A stretch of DNA of 64,000 nucleotides from Bradyrhizobium guangzhouense (GTDB taxonomy: Bacteria > Pseudomonadota > Alphaproteobacteria > Rhizobiales > Xanthobacteraceae), in NCBI RefSeq assembly GCF_004114955.1, contig NZ_CP030053.1, positions 3,038,001-3,102,000 on the forward strand. The letters run 5' to 3'. Within the stretch, counting starts at the first letter, position 1. The number at the start of each line of letters is the position of its first letter. The notes beneath the pieces were generated by a model that worked only from the letters and a program-made list of their open reading frames with translations, had not been told where the DNA came from and searched no databases. Of the stretch, positions 34,599 to 43,543 are shown piece by piece. The position numbers were made by a program, and so were the translations under genes.

Positions 34599-35477
34599 AT
34601 GGGACTGCTCGATGGCAAGGTTGCGCTGATCACCGGCGCGGGCGGGGGGCTCGGTGAGGCCTACGCAAAGCTGTTCGCGCGGGAAGGGGCCTCGGTCGTG
34701 GTCAACGATCTCGGCGGGCCCCGTGACGGGTCTGGCGCCGACAAATCGATGGCGCAGATGGTGGTCGACGCGATCAAGGCCGAGGGCGGCAAGGCCGTCG
34801 CCAACGGTGCCGACATCTCCACCATGGAAGGCGGCCAGTCGGTGTTCGACGACGCCATCAAGCACTTCGGCCGGGCCGACATCCTGGTCAACAACGCCGG
34901 CATCCTGCGCGACCAGACCTTTCACAAGGCCAGTGAGGCCGATTGGGACAAGGTCATCAAGGTGCATTTGAAAGGCACCTTTTGTTGCACCATGCCGGTG
35001 TTTCGCTGGATGCGGGAAAATGGCGGCGGCGTCATCGTCAACACCGCCTCGACCTCGGGCCTGATCGGCAATTTCGGCCAGACCAATTACGGCGCGGCCA
35101 AGGGCGGCATCTGGGGCCTGTCCAACGTGCTGGCGATCGAGGGCCGCAAGTACAACATCCGGATCTGGACGCTGGCCCCGGGCGCCCTGACCCGCATGAC
35201 CGCAGACCTGCCCCGCTATAAGGAGAACCCAGGTGCGGCGCTGGGGCCGGACGGCATCGCGCCGGCCGTGCTATACATGGTCAGCGATTTGTCGGGCGAC
35301 CAGACTGGCAAGGTGCTGGGCGTGTCCGGGCCTCGCGGCGTGCGCGAAATGCGGATGATGGAAATGGAAGGCTGGAAACCGCCGCACACGGGCTGGAACG
35401 CCCAGGACATCGTCGATCACGCCAAGGAGATTTTCTTCTCCGAGGAGCAGATCAAGATGGGCGCGCGGCGGTTTTAG
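34599..35477 (+). CDS. MFE-2-like (3R)-hydroxyacyl-CoA dehydrogenase (SDR)
   Basis: This 292-residue SDR has TGAGGGLG at residues 12-19, NNAG at 98-101, Ser151, Tyr164 and Lys168. The VVVNDLGGPRDGSG stretch and GILRDQTFHKASEADWD are diagnostic of the dehydrogenase domain of peroxisomal multifunctional enzyme type 2. The VNDLGG acid favours NAD+. It would oxidise (3R)-hydroxyacyl-CoA to 3-ketoacyl-CoA for the thiolase. ATG 34599 follows AAGGAGAAGCCACC. Confidence 0.93.
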   Translation: MGLLDGKVALITGAGGGLGEAYAKLFAREGASVVVNDLGGPRDGSGADKSMAQMVVDAIKAEGGKAVANGADISTMEGGQSVFDDAIKHFGRADILVNNAGILRDQTFHKASEADWDKVIKVHLKGTFCCTMPVFRWMRENGGGVIVNTASTSGLIGNFGQTNYGAAKGGIWGLSNVLAIEGRKYNIRIWTLAPGALTRMTADLPRYKENPGAALGPDGIAPAVLYMVSDLSGDQTGKVLGVSGPRGVREMRMMEMEGWKPPHTGWNAQDIVDHAKEIFFSEEQIKMGARRF

Positions 35478-35483
35478 GCTGCT

Positions 35484-35580
35484 GTCATCCCACGCGAAGC
35501 GTGAGCCCGGGATCCATGGTACAGCACGCACAGCAGATAAATGGATTCCGGGCTCGTGCTTCGCACGCCCAGGAATGACG
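35484..35580. repeat. dispersed palindromic repeat, family D copy 1
   Basis: This element begins GTCATCCCACGCGAAGCGTG and ends CACGCCCAGGAATGAC. It has inverted inner blocks GAGCCCGGGATCCAT and ATGGATTCCGGGCTC. It lies in the gap between the dehydrogenase and DapA-family genes. Its layout (GTCATcCC...GGAATGAC ends) matches 54645-54726, although the interiors differ. Confidence 0.75.
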
Positions 35581-35597
35581 GAAAAGAGAGAGACCCG

Positions 35598-36551
35598 ATG
35601 AAACTCACTGCCGACGCCAAGGGCACCTTCGCAATCGCGCCGACGCCGTTCCACGACGACGGCCGGATCGACGAGCGCTCGATCGACCGCCTGACCGATT
35701 TCTACGAGGAGGTCGGCTGCGACGGCGTCACGGTGCTGGGTATCCTCGGCGAGGCGCCGAAGCTCGACGCCGCCGAGGCCGAGCAGGTGGCGGTGCGCTA
35801 TGTCAAGCGCGCCAAGAAGATGCAGGTGATCGTCGGCGTCTCCGCGCCGGGCTTTGCCACCATGCGCTCGCTGGCCAGGGCCTCGATGGACGCGGGCGCG
35901 GCGGGCGTCATGATCGCGCCGCCGCCGAGCTTGCGCACCGACGACCAGATCGTTGGCTATTTCAAGCAGGCGGCCGAGGCGATCGGCCCCGATGTGCCCT
36001 GGGTGCTTCAGGACTATCCGCTGACGCTCACGGTGGTGTTCACCCCCGCCGTGATTCGCAAGATCGTCATGGACAATCCGAACTGCGTGATGCTCAAGCA
36101 CGAGGACTGGCCGGGGCTGGAGAAGATCACGACTCTGCGTGGCTTCCAGAAGGATGGCTCGCTCCGTCCGCTCTCGATCCTCTGCGGCAATGGCGGCACG
36201 TTCCTCGACTTCGAGATGGAGCGCGGCGCCGACGGCGCCATGACCGGCTACGCCTTCCCCGAACTCTTGATCGACGTCGTCAACCTCTCCAAGGCCGGCA
36301 AGCGCGATGCTGCGCATGATTTGTTCGATGCGCATTTGCCGCTGATCCGCTACGAGCAGCAGCCCGGCGTTGGCCTGACCGTGCGCAAATACGTGCTGCA
36401 GAAGCGCGGCATCATCGCATCCAGCGCGCAGCGCAAGCCGGGTGCAACGATGACGGCGACCGCGAAGGCCGAGGTTGACTATCTCTTGTCGCGCGTCGCC
36501 AAATTCGACAAGCGTGCCAATCTCGGTCCGCAATCCAGCGCCGCAGGCTAG
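35598..36551 (+). CDS. dihydrodipicolinate synthase-family aldolase/lyase
   Basis: This 317-residue TIM-barrel protein has the DapA/NanA active site: Tyr140 (LQDYPLT) and the Schiff-base Lys167 (VMLKHED). The canonical GTTGE near residue 50 is replaced by LGILGEAPKL. That substitution and the C-terminal extension make it unlikely to be the lysine-pathway enzyme. It probably acts as an aldolase, dehydratase or lyase on a 2-oxo acid. ATG 35598 follows AAGAGAGAGACCCG. It follows the beta-oxidation genes and is 4 bp from the NUDIX gene. Confidence 0.88.
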   Translation: MKLTADAKGTFAIAPTPFHDDGRIDERSIDRLTDFYEEVGCDGVTVLGILGEAPKLDAAEAEQVAVRYVKRAKKMQVIVGVSAPGFATMRSLARASMDAGAAGVMIAPPPSLRTDDQIVGYFKQAAEAIGPDVPWVLQDYPLTLTVVFTPAVIRKIVMDNPNCVMLKHEDWPGLEKITTLRGFQKDGSLRPLSILCGNGGTFLDFEMERGADGAMTGYAFPELLIDVVNLSKAGKRDAAHDLFDAHLPLIRYEQQPGVGLTVRKYVLQKRGIIASSAQRKPGATMTATAKAEVDYLLSRVAKFDKRANLGPQSSAAG

Positions 36552-36555
36552 TCGA

Positions 36556-37371
36556 ATGCCCGAGACATCAGCATCACGCCCGGCCTCGACCATCCTCCTG
36601 CTGCGCGACGGCGCCAAGGCCGACGGCAACGGCCGCGGCGAGGTCGAAATCTTCATGATGGTCCGTCATCATCAGATCGAGTTCAACTCGGGTGCGCTGG
36701 TGTTTCCCGGCGGCAGCGTCGACGCCGGTGATCAGGAGATTGTCGCCCGCGCCGATCTCTATTCGGGCGGCGAGGGCCTCAGCGAAGCCGACCGCGGCTT
36801 TCGGATCGCCGCGATCCGCGAGACGTTTGAGGAGAGCGGCATCCTGCTGGCGCGCGCGAAGGGCTCGAACGCACATGTTGATGCCGGGCGCGCCGGCGAG
36901 ATCGCTGACGCGCATCGTGTCGCGCTCAACGAGCACAAGATCAGCTTCCTCAGCATTCTCGCCGACAACGGTCTCCAGCTCGCGCTCGACACCCTGGTGC
37001 CCTACGCGCACTGGATCACGCCGGAGGGCATGCCGAAGCGTTTCGACACCTGGTTCTTCCTTGCGGCTGCGCCGCCCGACCAGCTCGGTGCGCATGATGG
37101 CCGGGAGTCGACCGATTCGATCTGGCTGTCGGCGCGCGAGGCGGTGGAGGGCGGCGAGAGCGGCCGCTTCAAGCTGCCGTTCCCGACTACGCGCAATCTG
37201 ATCCGGCTCGCCAAGCAGCCGAGCGTGAGCGCCGCGCTCGATCATGCCAAGGGGATGTCGATCGTCACGGTGATGCCCGTGATGACCAAAACCGAGAGCG
37301 GGCGGCAGCTCCGCATCCCCCGCGAGGCCGGCTATGACGGCGAGGTGTTCGAGGTCGGCGCAGTCGGCTAG
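36556..37371 (+). CDS. NUDIX hydrolase
   Basis: This 271-residue protein has a Nudix box from Gly53 (FPGGSVDAGDQE) to RETFEESGI at 88-96, carrying the metal-binding glutamates. The box is stretched by an insertion of about 17 residues between its halves, as in the NUDT19/RP2-like CoA-hydrolase branch. A CoA or acyl-CoA diphosphatase role would fit its place in this acyl-CoA cluster, but that is inferred. The ATG is 5 bp after the DapA-family stop, implying co-transcription. Confidence 0.87.
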   Translation: MPETSASRPASTILLLRDGAKADGNGRGEVEIFMMVRHHQIEFNSGALVFPGGSVDAGDQEIVARADLYSGGEGLSEADRGFRIAAIRETFEESGILLARAKGSNAHVDAGRAGEIADAHRVALNEHKISFLSILADNGLQLALDTLVPYAHWITPEGMPKRFDTWFFLAAAPPDQLGAHDGRESTDSIWLSAREAVEGGESGRFKLPFPTTRNLIRLAKQPSVSAALDHAKGMSIVTVMPVMTKTESGRQLRIPREAGYDGEVFEVGAVG

Positions 37372-37433
37372 AACGCTTCGATACCGAGCGAAGTATTATC
37401 GACCGCTGATGCGCTAGGTTCCATCCATCGCGA

Positions 37434-38366
37434 ATGGACGGGACCGATCAGATGGACGGCAAGAAGGACACCAACATCGCCGTCGAGCTGGGATTGCTCG
37501 TTGCGCTCGCAACGCTCTGGGGCGGCTCCTACACTTTCATAAAGCTCGGCGTCGCCACCATCCCGCCGGTCACGCTGATCGCCGCGCGCACGACGGTTGC
37601 GGGCCTGCTGTTGCTCGCCGTGATGTGGGCGAGGGGAATCAGGATGCCCACGGATGGGCCGGCCTGGCAGCGCTTCGCCTTCCAGGCCGTGCTCAACAGC
37701 GTCATCCCATGGACCCTGATCGCCTGGGGCGAGCGCCATGTCGATGCGGCACTGGCCACCATCCTCAATTCGGCCGGGCCCATATTCACCTTCCTGCTCA
37801 CCGCGATGGTCACCCGCCATGAGACTACGACGCCGCGAAAGCTGTTCGGCGTGGTGGCTGGCATGGCCGGCATTCTGCTGATCGTCGGCGTCGATGCGTT
37901 CCGCGAGATCGGCAACGGCCTCCTCGCAGAAGCGGCGATCGTCGCAGCCACCATCTGCTACGCCTGCGCCGCGATCTTCGGTCGCAGCTTCAAGGGCCTC
38001 GACCCCATGGCGCCTGCCGCCGGCTCGTTGCTGGCGGGCGCGGCCGTGCTGATCCCGGCTTCGCTCGTGTTCGAGCAGCCCTGGACGCTGTCGCCCTCGC
38101 TAAGCTCCGTCCTCGCGCTGCTGGCACTCGCGGTGTTCTCGACCGCAGCCGCGTTCGCGATCTATTTCCGCCTGATCCAGACGCTCGGCTCGGTCGGTAC
38201 CACCGCACAAGCTTACTTGCGCGTCCCCATCGGGGTCGCCATCAGCGTCGCCTTCCTCGGCGAGACCCTGAGCCGGACCGCCTGGATCGGCCTGGCCAGC
38301 GTCGTCCTCGGCGTCGCTGCCATGACGATCCCGGCGCGGCGGGCCGCCGTCGCTAAACCATCATGA
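37434..38366 (+). CDS. EamA/DMT-family transporter
   Basis: This 310-residue protein has ten predicted membrane helices in two EamA repeats (about 12-142 and 155-300). It has typical ATLWGGSYTFIKLGV and LRVPIGVAISVAFLGE segments. It is likely an exporter of metabolites or amino acids; the substrate is unknown. A second in-frame ATG at 37452 is also plausible. It is in tandem with the NUDIX gene after a 62-bp gap. Confidence 0.9.
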   Translation: MDGTDQMDGKKDTNIAVELGLLVALATLWGGSYTFIKLGVATIPPVTLIAARTTVAGLLLLAVMWARGIRMPTDGPAWQRFAFQAVLNSVIPWTLIAWGERHVDAALATILNSAGPIFTFLLTAMVTRHETTTPRKLFGVVAGMAGILLIVGVDAFREIGNGLLAEAAIVAATICYACAAIFGRSFKGLDPMAPAAGSLLAGAAVLIPASLVFEQPWTLSPSLSSVLALLALAVFSTAAAFAIYFRLIQTLGSVGTTAQAYLRVPIGVAISVAFLGETLSRTAWIGLASVVLGVAAMTIPARRAAVAKPS

Positions 38367-38435
38367 AAAACAGCCCGTCTCGGCCCGCGGAGGCATGTTC
38401 CCCCAGAGGGGCGATACAGCGTATATTGGAGGGGT

Positions 38436-41144
38436 ATGGAGTCCGGTTCCGCCCCAATGTCCGCCGAAACGCCACCGAATCCGCCGCCGAAGCGATCGTT
38501 TTCGCTGTCCATCGGCCAGATGACGTATGGCAGCTTCATCCTGGTGCTGGCGGTGATCATCGTCACCTCGACCGCCAGCGTGATCGCGATCCGGCACATC
38601 GATGCCACCTTCGCCGAACTTCAGCGGCTGCAAAGCGTCGGCGATCTCGCCGAAGACATCGACCGACGCATGAACGATTTGCGGCTCGCCGCGCGCGATT
38701 TCGTCACCGACCCCGGCGCAGGCATCCAGTTCAAGCAGGTCGGCGAGGCCGCCTCGACCCTGAGTGACATCCTCAAGAAGACCCGCATCGAGCTTGCCCC
38801 CGAGCAGCAGGACATGATCGACGGCGTCTCCGAGCGGCTTGCGACCTATCGCAGCGGGCTGGATCGGATATCGACCCTGATCGATCGTCGTGCGCAAATG
38901 CTTGCCGGGCTGCCCCCGCTGCGCGACCAGTTCGACGCAGCGGTCTCCGACAGCGCAGACCGTGATCTGGCCGCGCGCCTGTCGGAGGCCCAGAGCCGGA
39001 TCGCGCTCGGGCTGCTCGCGCGCAATCCCTCTGCGGCCGAACAGGCCGCTCAGGGCATGCGGACCATGGTCACTGCCGATGGCAAGCTGAAGACGGCGGT
39101 AAACAATTACGCCGATGCGATCATCGCAGTCGCAGTCCGCGAACGGCAGATCGCCGATATCGACCGCGAGGTGTTGGGCACCGAGGGCCGGCTGATCGGC
39201 CGCGTCACCGAATTGCTGCGGGACGTCAGCGACCGCCGCGGCCATGTGTTGTCGCGCGATTTTGCCAGGACGCTGGCGGAGGCGCGCTGGCAGAGCATCG
39301 TGCTCGGCAGCATGGGCGTGTTGATCGGTATCCTCGCCGCGGTTTTCGTGGTGGGGCGGACGGTGCGGCCGCTGGCCCAGATCGCGCGCTCCATTCGCGC
39401 GCTTGCGGCCGGCGAGAAAAGGACCTCGATTCCGTCAGCCGATCTCAACAACGAAATCGGCGACATCGCGCGGGCCGCCGAGGTGTTCCGCCGCGCGCTG
39501 GAGGAGGCCGATACCGCGCGCGAAGCCGCGGTGCGCGCGCTGACCGAGCAGCGGCTGGCGGAAGAAAGCTACCGGAAGCTGTTCGAGGGTTCGGTCGACG
39601 GCATCTACGTGACGACACCGTCAGGCGATCTCCTCAATGCCAACCCGGCCTTGGCGCGCATGATGGGCTATGACAGCCCGCAGCACCTGATCGACAGCAT
39701 CAACGACATCGCCCACACCATCTATGTCCATCCCGAGGCGCGTGCGGAATACCAGCGGTTGATGCATCGTGATGGCATGGTGCGCGAGTTCGAATATCAG
39801 GTGCGTCAGCGCAGCGGCAACATTCTCTGGCTCTCCGACAGCGCGACGGGCGTGCGGGACGAGCAGGGCACCATCGTCCGTTACGAGGGCACGCTGCGTG
39901 ACATCACCGACCAGAAGCGGGCGGAAGATGCCATCGCCGAAGGCCGGCGCCTGTTGCAGCAGGTCATCGACACCGTGCCCGCCGTCATCAACGTCAAGGA
40001 CCGCGACCTTCGCTACGTGCTGATGAACCGCTACATGGCCGGCATCTTCGGCATCGAGCCCGGCGACGCGCTCGGCCGCACCACGGCCGATCTGATGTCG
40101 CGCTATGGCGCGGCCAAGACCGACGAGAACGACAAGCGCGTGCTCAGCCAGCGCAAGGGGCTCGGATTCTACGAGGAGGAGTACAAGGACGCCTCCGGCA
40201 ACATGCGGCAATGGCTGGTCAACAAGCTGCCGCTGCTCGATGCCGAGGGCGAGATCGAGCGGATCGTCACCGTGGCGCTCGACATCGGCGAACGCAAGCG
40301 CGGCGAGCAGGAGATGCGCAAGGCCAAGGACGCCGCGGAAACCGCGCTGCGCAATCTACGCGAGACCCAGGCCTCGCTGATCGAGGCCGAGAAGCTGGCC
40401 GCACTCGGGCGCCTGGTCGCCGGCGTCGCACACGAGGTCAACAATCCTGTCGGCATCAGCCTGACGGTCGCCTCGGCGCTCGAACGCAAGACCGCCATGT
40501 TCAGCGCCGAGGTCGAGCGCGGCGAGCTTCGCCGCTCGACGCTCAACGATTATCTCAGCACGAGCCGCGATGCGTCCTCGCAGCTCGTCTCCAACCTGAA
40601 CCGTGCGGCCGAGCTGATTCAGTCGTTCAAGCAGGTCGCAGCCGACCGCAACTATTCGGACCAGCGCAGCTTCGACCTTGCCGACCTCACCGAGCAGGTG
40701 GTGATGAGCCTGCGTCCGGGCCTGCGCAAGCAGAACCTGACGCTTAACGTCGAGTGCCAGCCCAATCTGACCATGAACAGCTATCCCGGTCCGTACGGCC
40801 AGGTGCTGACCAATCTGTTCCTGAATTCGGTGGCGCATGCCTTCCCGGACGGGCGGCCAGGCATCATCGACATCCAGGTGCGCGAGTCCGGCAAGGACAA
40901 TGTCGAGGTCATCGTCTCCGACAATGGCTGCGGCATGAGCCTGGACGTGCGGCGCCGCGCCTTCGATCCGTTTTTCACCACGCGGCGCGACCAGGGCGGG
41001 ACCGGTCTTGGATTGCACATCGTCTACAGCATCGTCACCAACCGGCTCGGCGGCCGGCTGGATCTCGATTCCGAGCCTGGCAGCGGTACGCGCATCCAGA
41101 TGATCTTGCCGCGCGTCGCGCCGCTGGAGCAGGCTGCCGAATAA
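38436..41144 (+). CDS. PAS-domain sensor histidine kinase
   Basis: This 902-residue membrane kinase has a first transmembrane helix at about 30-52 and a helical periplasmic domain to about 285. A second membrane helix and HAMP (about 288-365), PAS (about 385-495) and a second PAS (about 510-625) follow. The HisKA domain has His666 (GVAHEVNNP). The ATPase domain has N (LTNLFLNSVAHAF), G1 (SDNGCGM), F (FDPFFTT) and G2 (GGTGLGL) boxes. No response regulator is adjacent, so it is an orphan here. GGAGGGG lies very close to this ATG; the ATG at 38457 is an alternative. Confidence 0.93.
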   Translation: MESGSAPMSAETPPNPPPKRSFSLSIGQMTYGSFILVLAVIIVTSTASVIAIRHIDATFAELQRLQSVGDLAEDIDRRMNDLRLAARDFVTDPGAGIQFKQVGEAASTLSDILKKTRIELAPEQQDMIDGVSERLATYRSGLDRISTLIDRRAQMLAGLPPLRDQFDAAVSDSADRDLAARLSEAQSRIALGLLARNPSAAEQAAQGMRTMVTADGKLKTAVNNYADAIIAVAVRERQIADIDREVLGTEGRLIGRVTELLRDVSDRRGHVLSRDFARTLAEARWQSIVLGSMGVLIGILAAVFVVGRTVRPLAQIARSIRALAAGEKRTSIPSADLNNEIGDIARAAEVFRRALEEADTAREAAVRALTEQRLAEESYRKLFEGSVDGIYVTTPSGDLLNANPALARMMGYDSPQHLIDSINDIAHTIYVHPEARAEYQRLMHRDGMVREFEYQVRQRSGNILWLSDSATGVRDEQGTIVRYEGTLRDITDQKRAEDAIAEGRRLLQQVIDTVPAVINVKDRDLRYVLMNRYMAGIFGIEPGDALGRTTADLMSRYGAAKTDENDKRVLSQRKGLGFYEEEYKDASGNMRQWLVNKLPLLDAEGEIERIVTVALDIGERKRGEQEMRKAKDAAETALRNLRETQASLIEAEKLAALGRLVAGVAHEVNNPVGISLTVASALERKTAMFSAEVERGELRRSTLNDYLSTSRDASSQLVSNLNRAAELIQSFKQVAADRNYSDQRSFDLADLTEQVVMSLRPGLRKQNLTLNVECQPNLTMNSYPGPYGQVLTNLFLNSVAHAFPDGRPGIIDIQVRESGKDNVEVIVSDNGCGMSLDVRRRAFDPFFTTRRDQGGTGLGLHIVYSIVTNRLGGRLDLDSEPGSGTRIQMILPRVAPLEQAAE

Positions 41145-41152
41145 ATCTGTGG

Positions 41153-41506
41153 CTAATCGACGTCGACGAGCTTGTGCAGGGTGGCGCCGAAAATCAGGCT
41201 GGCTTTGCCGACCAGCGCCGTGCCCGTCATCTCCGCACGGGTGTCGGTGTAGGTCCCGCTGACGCCGATGCCGACAGGGGCGGGGCCACCGAATAGCGGA
41301 TTGTCATCGCCGCGCGGGGAGGTGTGCCGTTGCACCAGCACCTCGCCTTTGAAGGTGCGATCGTCCTTCACCACGTAGCTGCCGGTGTAATAGAGGTAGG
41401 CATCGCCGCCAAGGATCTTGCCGTCGCGAAAAAGGATCACGCCGCTGCCTTTGCCGACTCGACCATCGAGCAGGCTCACGTGAATCGAATAGAGGCCGTT
41501 CTTCAT
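41153..41506 (-). CDS. GrlR-like small beta-barrel protein
   Basis: This 117-residue protein matches the GrlR family: MKNGLYSIHVSLLDG, GSGVILFRDGKILGGDAYLYYTG, FKGEVLVQRH and a VGIGVSGTY strand. In enteropathogenic E. coli, GrlR binds the activator GrlA and represses type III secretion. Homologues are widespread in rhizobia without LEE genes and may be lipocalin-like ligand binders. No GrlA or secretion genes are in view. The start at 41506 follows a GGGAC-like site; a GTG-type extension to 41530 is less likely. Confidence 0.8.
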   Translation of the reverse strand: MKNGLYSIHVSLLDGRVGKGSGVILFRDGKILGGDAYLYYTGSYVVKDDRTFKGEVLVQRHTSPRGDDNPLFGGPAPVGIGVSGTYTDTRAEMTGTALVGKASLIFGATLHKLVDVD

Positions 41507-41765
41507 AACGTCCCATCGGCCGGCCACCATCGCCCAATGGCGTCACCGGTGAAGCTTTTATGCCAAAGCGCAACCCCTCGCGCAACGCGGCAATTTTGCC
41601 GGCGGCGCCCCGTGCTGGCACGCGAGCCGTAGTTGTCCCGGCTTGCGTGTGACGCCGACATGACGGTCTCATCATGCAGCGAGGCCTGTCGCAACGAATC
41701 GGAGTTGGCCCGCGAAATGCATAACCTTTGTTGCACTGGCCGCGGGGTGCTGGAGCAAGACAAAC

Positions 41766-42263
41766 GTGAGCAACTGGATCGATTCCGGCGGCGATGAGCC
41801 GCGTCTGTACAGTGCGCGTCCCACGATTTGCGAAACACTGCGCCGGCGGATTAGCCGTCCGACAGGGTGGCGAAGCGCGGCAAGCCTTGCTTGCGCGCTG
41901 ATGCTGATCGCGCTGATTGCCCCGCTCGGGCACGCACGCGACCGCGGCCAGTTCGTCAACACCAGTGCCGAGCTCAAGGCATGGTTCGACGGCTTGCGCA
42001 GCGGCAAGGGGCCATGCTGCTCCGATGCCGACGGCTCGGCGATCTCGGACTCCGATTGGGAGAGCAAGGACGGGCATTATCGCGTCCGCATCCCGCGCCT
42101 CGGCTATGTGATCGAGGGCAAGGAGCAGGAGCTGGTCTGGGTCGACGTGCCGGAGGAGGCCGTGATCTCGGAGCCCAATCGGGTTGGGCGAACCATGGTG
42201 TGGCCGATCTATGGCTATATGGGCGTCACCATCCGCTGCTTTATGCCCGGTAGCATGACCTAG
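41766..42263 (+). CDS. exported or membrane-anchored protein of unknown function
   Basis: This 165-residue protein begins at GTG 41766 after TGGAGCAAGAC. A hydrophobic segment at about 40-56 (LACALMLIALIAPLG) acts as an internal signal or anchor. The soluble domain has CCSDADG, YVIEGKEQELVWVDVPEEAV and ends YMGVTIRCFMPGSMT. Three cysteines may form disulfides. The domain resembles small periplasmic proteins found in many rhizobia but has no defined role. A start nearer the hydrophobic stretch is possible. Confidence 0.65.
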   Translation: MSNWIDSGGDEPRLYSARPTICETLRRRISRPTGWRSAASLACALMLIALIAPLGHARDRGQFVNTSAELKAWFDGLRSGKGPCCSDADGSAISDSDWESKDGHYRVRIPRLGYVIEGKEQELVWVDVPEEAVISEPNRVGRTMVWPIYGYMGVTIRCFMPGSMT

Positions 42264-42295
42264 CTAGCTGGCCGGGCAGCGTCTCGCCTGCCGCG

Positions 42296-42682
42296 TCACG
42301 TATATTTCTTGTCGCGCTCGAGCAACTCGACGGAGATGCCTTCGGGACCGCGGATGAAGCAGATGCGCACGCCGGGCCGGATCGTGGTGGGCTCCCGCGT
42401 GAATGTCACGCCCTTGGCCTTGATCTCGGCCGCGACGGCATCGATGTCCTTCACGGTGAGACCGAAATGGTCGAGGCCCTGATGGGGATGCGGAGGCGGC
42501 GGGCTGACGGCACTGTCGCCCTCCAGCGGTGCGATGAAGATCCTTGCGCCGCCGAGATTCACATCGATGCGTCCCGGTGCGCGCACGATCTCGCCGCCAA
42601 GGATATCGCGCAGCCAGGCGGCTGTCGCTTCCGGATCCGGGCTGCGCAGATGGACGTGATCCCACGTGACGGTGACAGGCAT
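42296..42682 (-). CDS. VOC/glyoxalase-family protein
   Basis: This 128-residue protein has paired beta-alpha-beta motifs of the vicinal oxygen chelate fold: WDHVHLRSPDPEATAAWLRDILGG and LDHFGLTVKDIDAVAAEIKAKG, ending FIRGPEGISVELLERD. His9 (or His11), His71 and the C-terminal Glu are in positions for metal binding. It may be a glyoxalase, dioxygenase or epimerase. The start at 42682 follows GGGAGGAATTGAA. It is convergent with the exported-protein gene. Confidence 0.88.
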   Translation of the reverse strand: MPVTVTWDHVHLRSPDPEATAAWLRDILGGEIVRAPGRIDVNLGGARIFIAPLEGDSAVSPPPPHPHQGLDHFGLTVKDIDAVAAEIKAKGVTFTREPTTIRPGVRICFIRGPEGISVELLERDKKYT

Positions 42683-42834
42683 TTCAATTCCTCCCGATAG
42701 GGTCTTCGATGTTGCAGCGCATGTTAGCGATCCCCACCGACAATCGCCACCATGCCTCTGCCTTCCAGGGATCGCCACAGCCGCGGGAACCTTAATTCGC
42801 CTTGCCGATTGAAGAAGCAGCGAGCAATGCACCC

Positions 42835-43383
42835 ATGAAATCATGGTTTGGCCGGACCGGACTGGGACGTTTCGTCGGGGACGGCGAGAAGCGCCAGCGA
42901 CTCCAGCCGGCCGCTCGTGTTTGGTTGAAACGGGGCCTGCTTTGGCTGCTGGCCGCGAGTGTGGTCGGTGGTGCCGTCTGGCGGTTGATCCCTTCCTCCA
43001 ATGTCGCTCATACCGAACCCGTGAAATTGGCGCTGGCAAGTGTCGATACCGCTCCGCCAACAGGCTCGGATACCTCCGCCGCGGAAGCCGTCGGCCTCGA
43101 TCGAATGAAGATCTCGTCGCAGACCTGGCGCCGCGGCGGGCTCGGCTCAAAGGCGCTGGTGACGTTCACCGTGCGAAATGACAATGATTATGCCGTAAAG
43201 GATGTCGAGATCGTCTGCGCCTTCACGCGGCGTGACGGCAGTCATTTGACGGACCGCAGCCACGTGCTGGCTGATACGGTCAGCATGAAGAGCCGCAAGA
43301 CTTTTGCGCGCGTTCCCGTCGGATTCGTCAACGTGAATGCCGATCAAGCGAAGTGCTCGCTTGTCGCGGCGCGGCGCGCCTAA
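42835..43383 (+). CDS. single-pass membrane protein with FxxxB-like exterior domain
   Basis: This 182-residue protein has a basic cytoplasmic start, one helix (about residues 33-50, RGLLWLLAASVVGGAVW), a Ser/Thr-rich linker and a C-terminal domain. That domain reads LVTFTVRNDNDYAVKDVEIVC...FARVPVGFVNVNADQAKCSLV, a fibronectin-like fold with two cysteines. Similar domains occur in conserved rhizobial membrane proteins without assigned role. The ATG at 42835 is preferred over the TTG at 42802 because it directly precedes the basic N-terminus. Confidence 0.65.
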   Translation: MKSWFGRTGLGRFVGDGEKRQRLQPAARVWLKRGLLWLLAASVVGGAVWRLIPSSNVAHTEPVKLALASVDTAPPTGSDTSAAEAVGLDRMKISSQTWRRGGLGSKALVTFTVRNDNDYAVKDVEIVCAFTRRDGSHLTDRSHVLADTVSMKSRKTFARVPVGFVNVNADQAKCSLVAARRA

Positions 43384-43543
43384 AGGCTACGCATTCCGCT
43401 AGCGGAAAAGTTACCGTCCGTGCCCCTTGGCCGGAAATCTTGGCGTTGCCAGTTGAACCAAAGGGCTGGGCGCAGGAACCAATTGAGGGATCGCCGGTTG
43501 AGGCGATGGACCCGCGCGGGGATGCGGGGGCGGAGTGCGGTCA

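Noticed and set aside
35271..36656. 461-codon minus-strand frame opposite the aldolase
   Set aside because: It is mirror coding of a clear DapA-family gene with no ribosome-binding site and no recognisable domains.
41153..41506. Evidence for a type III secretion locus
   Set aside because: Apart from the GrlR-like gene and the FliK/FlhB-tail pair no secretion component is present.
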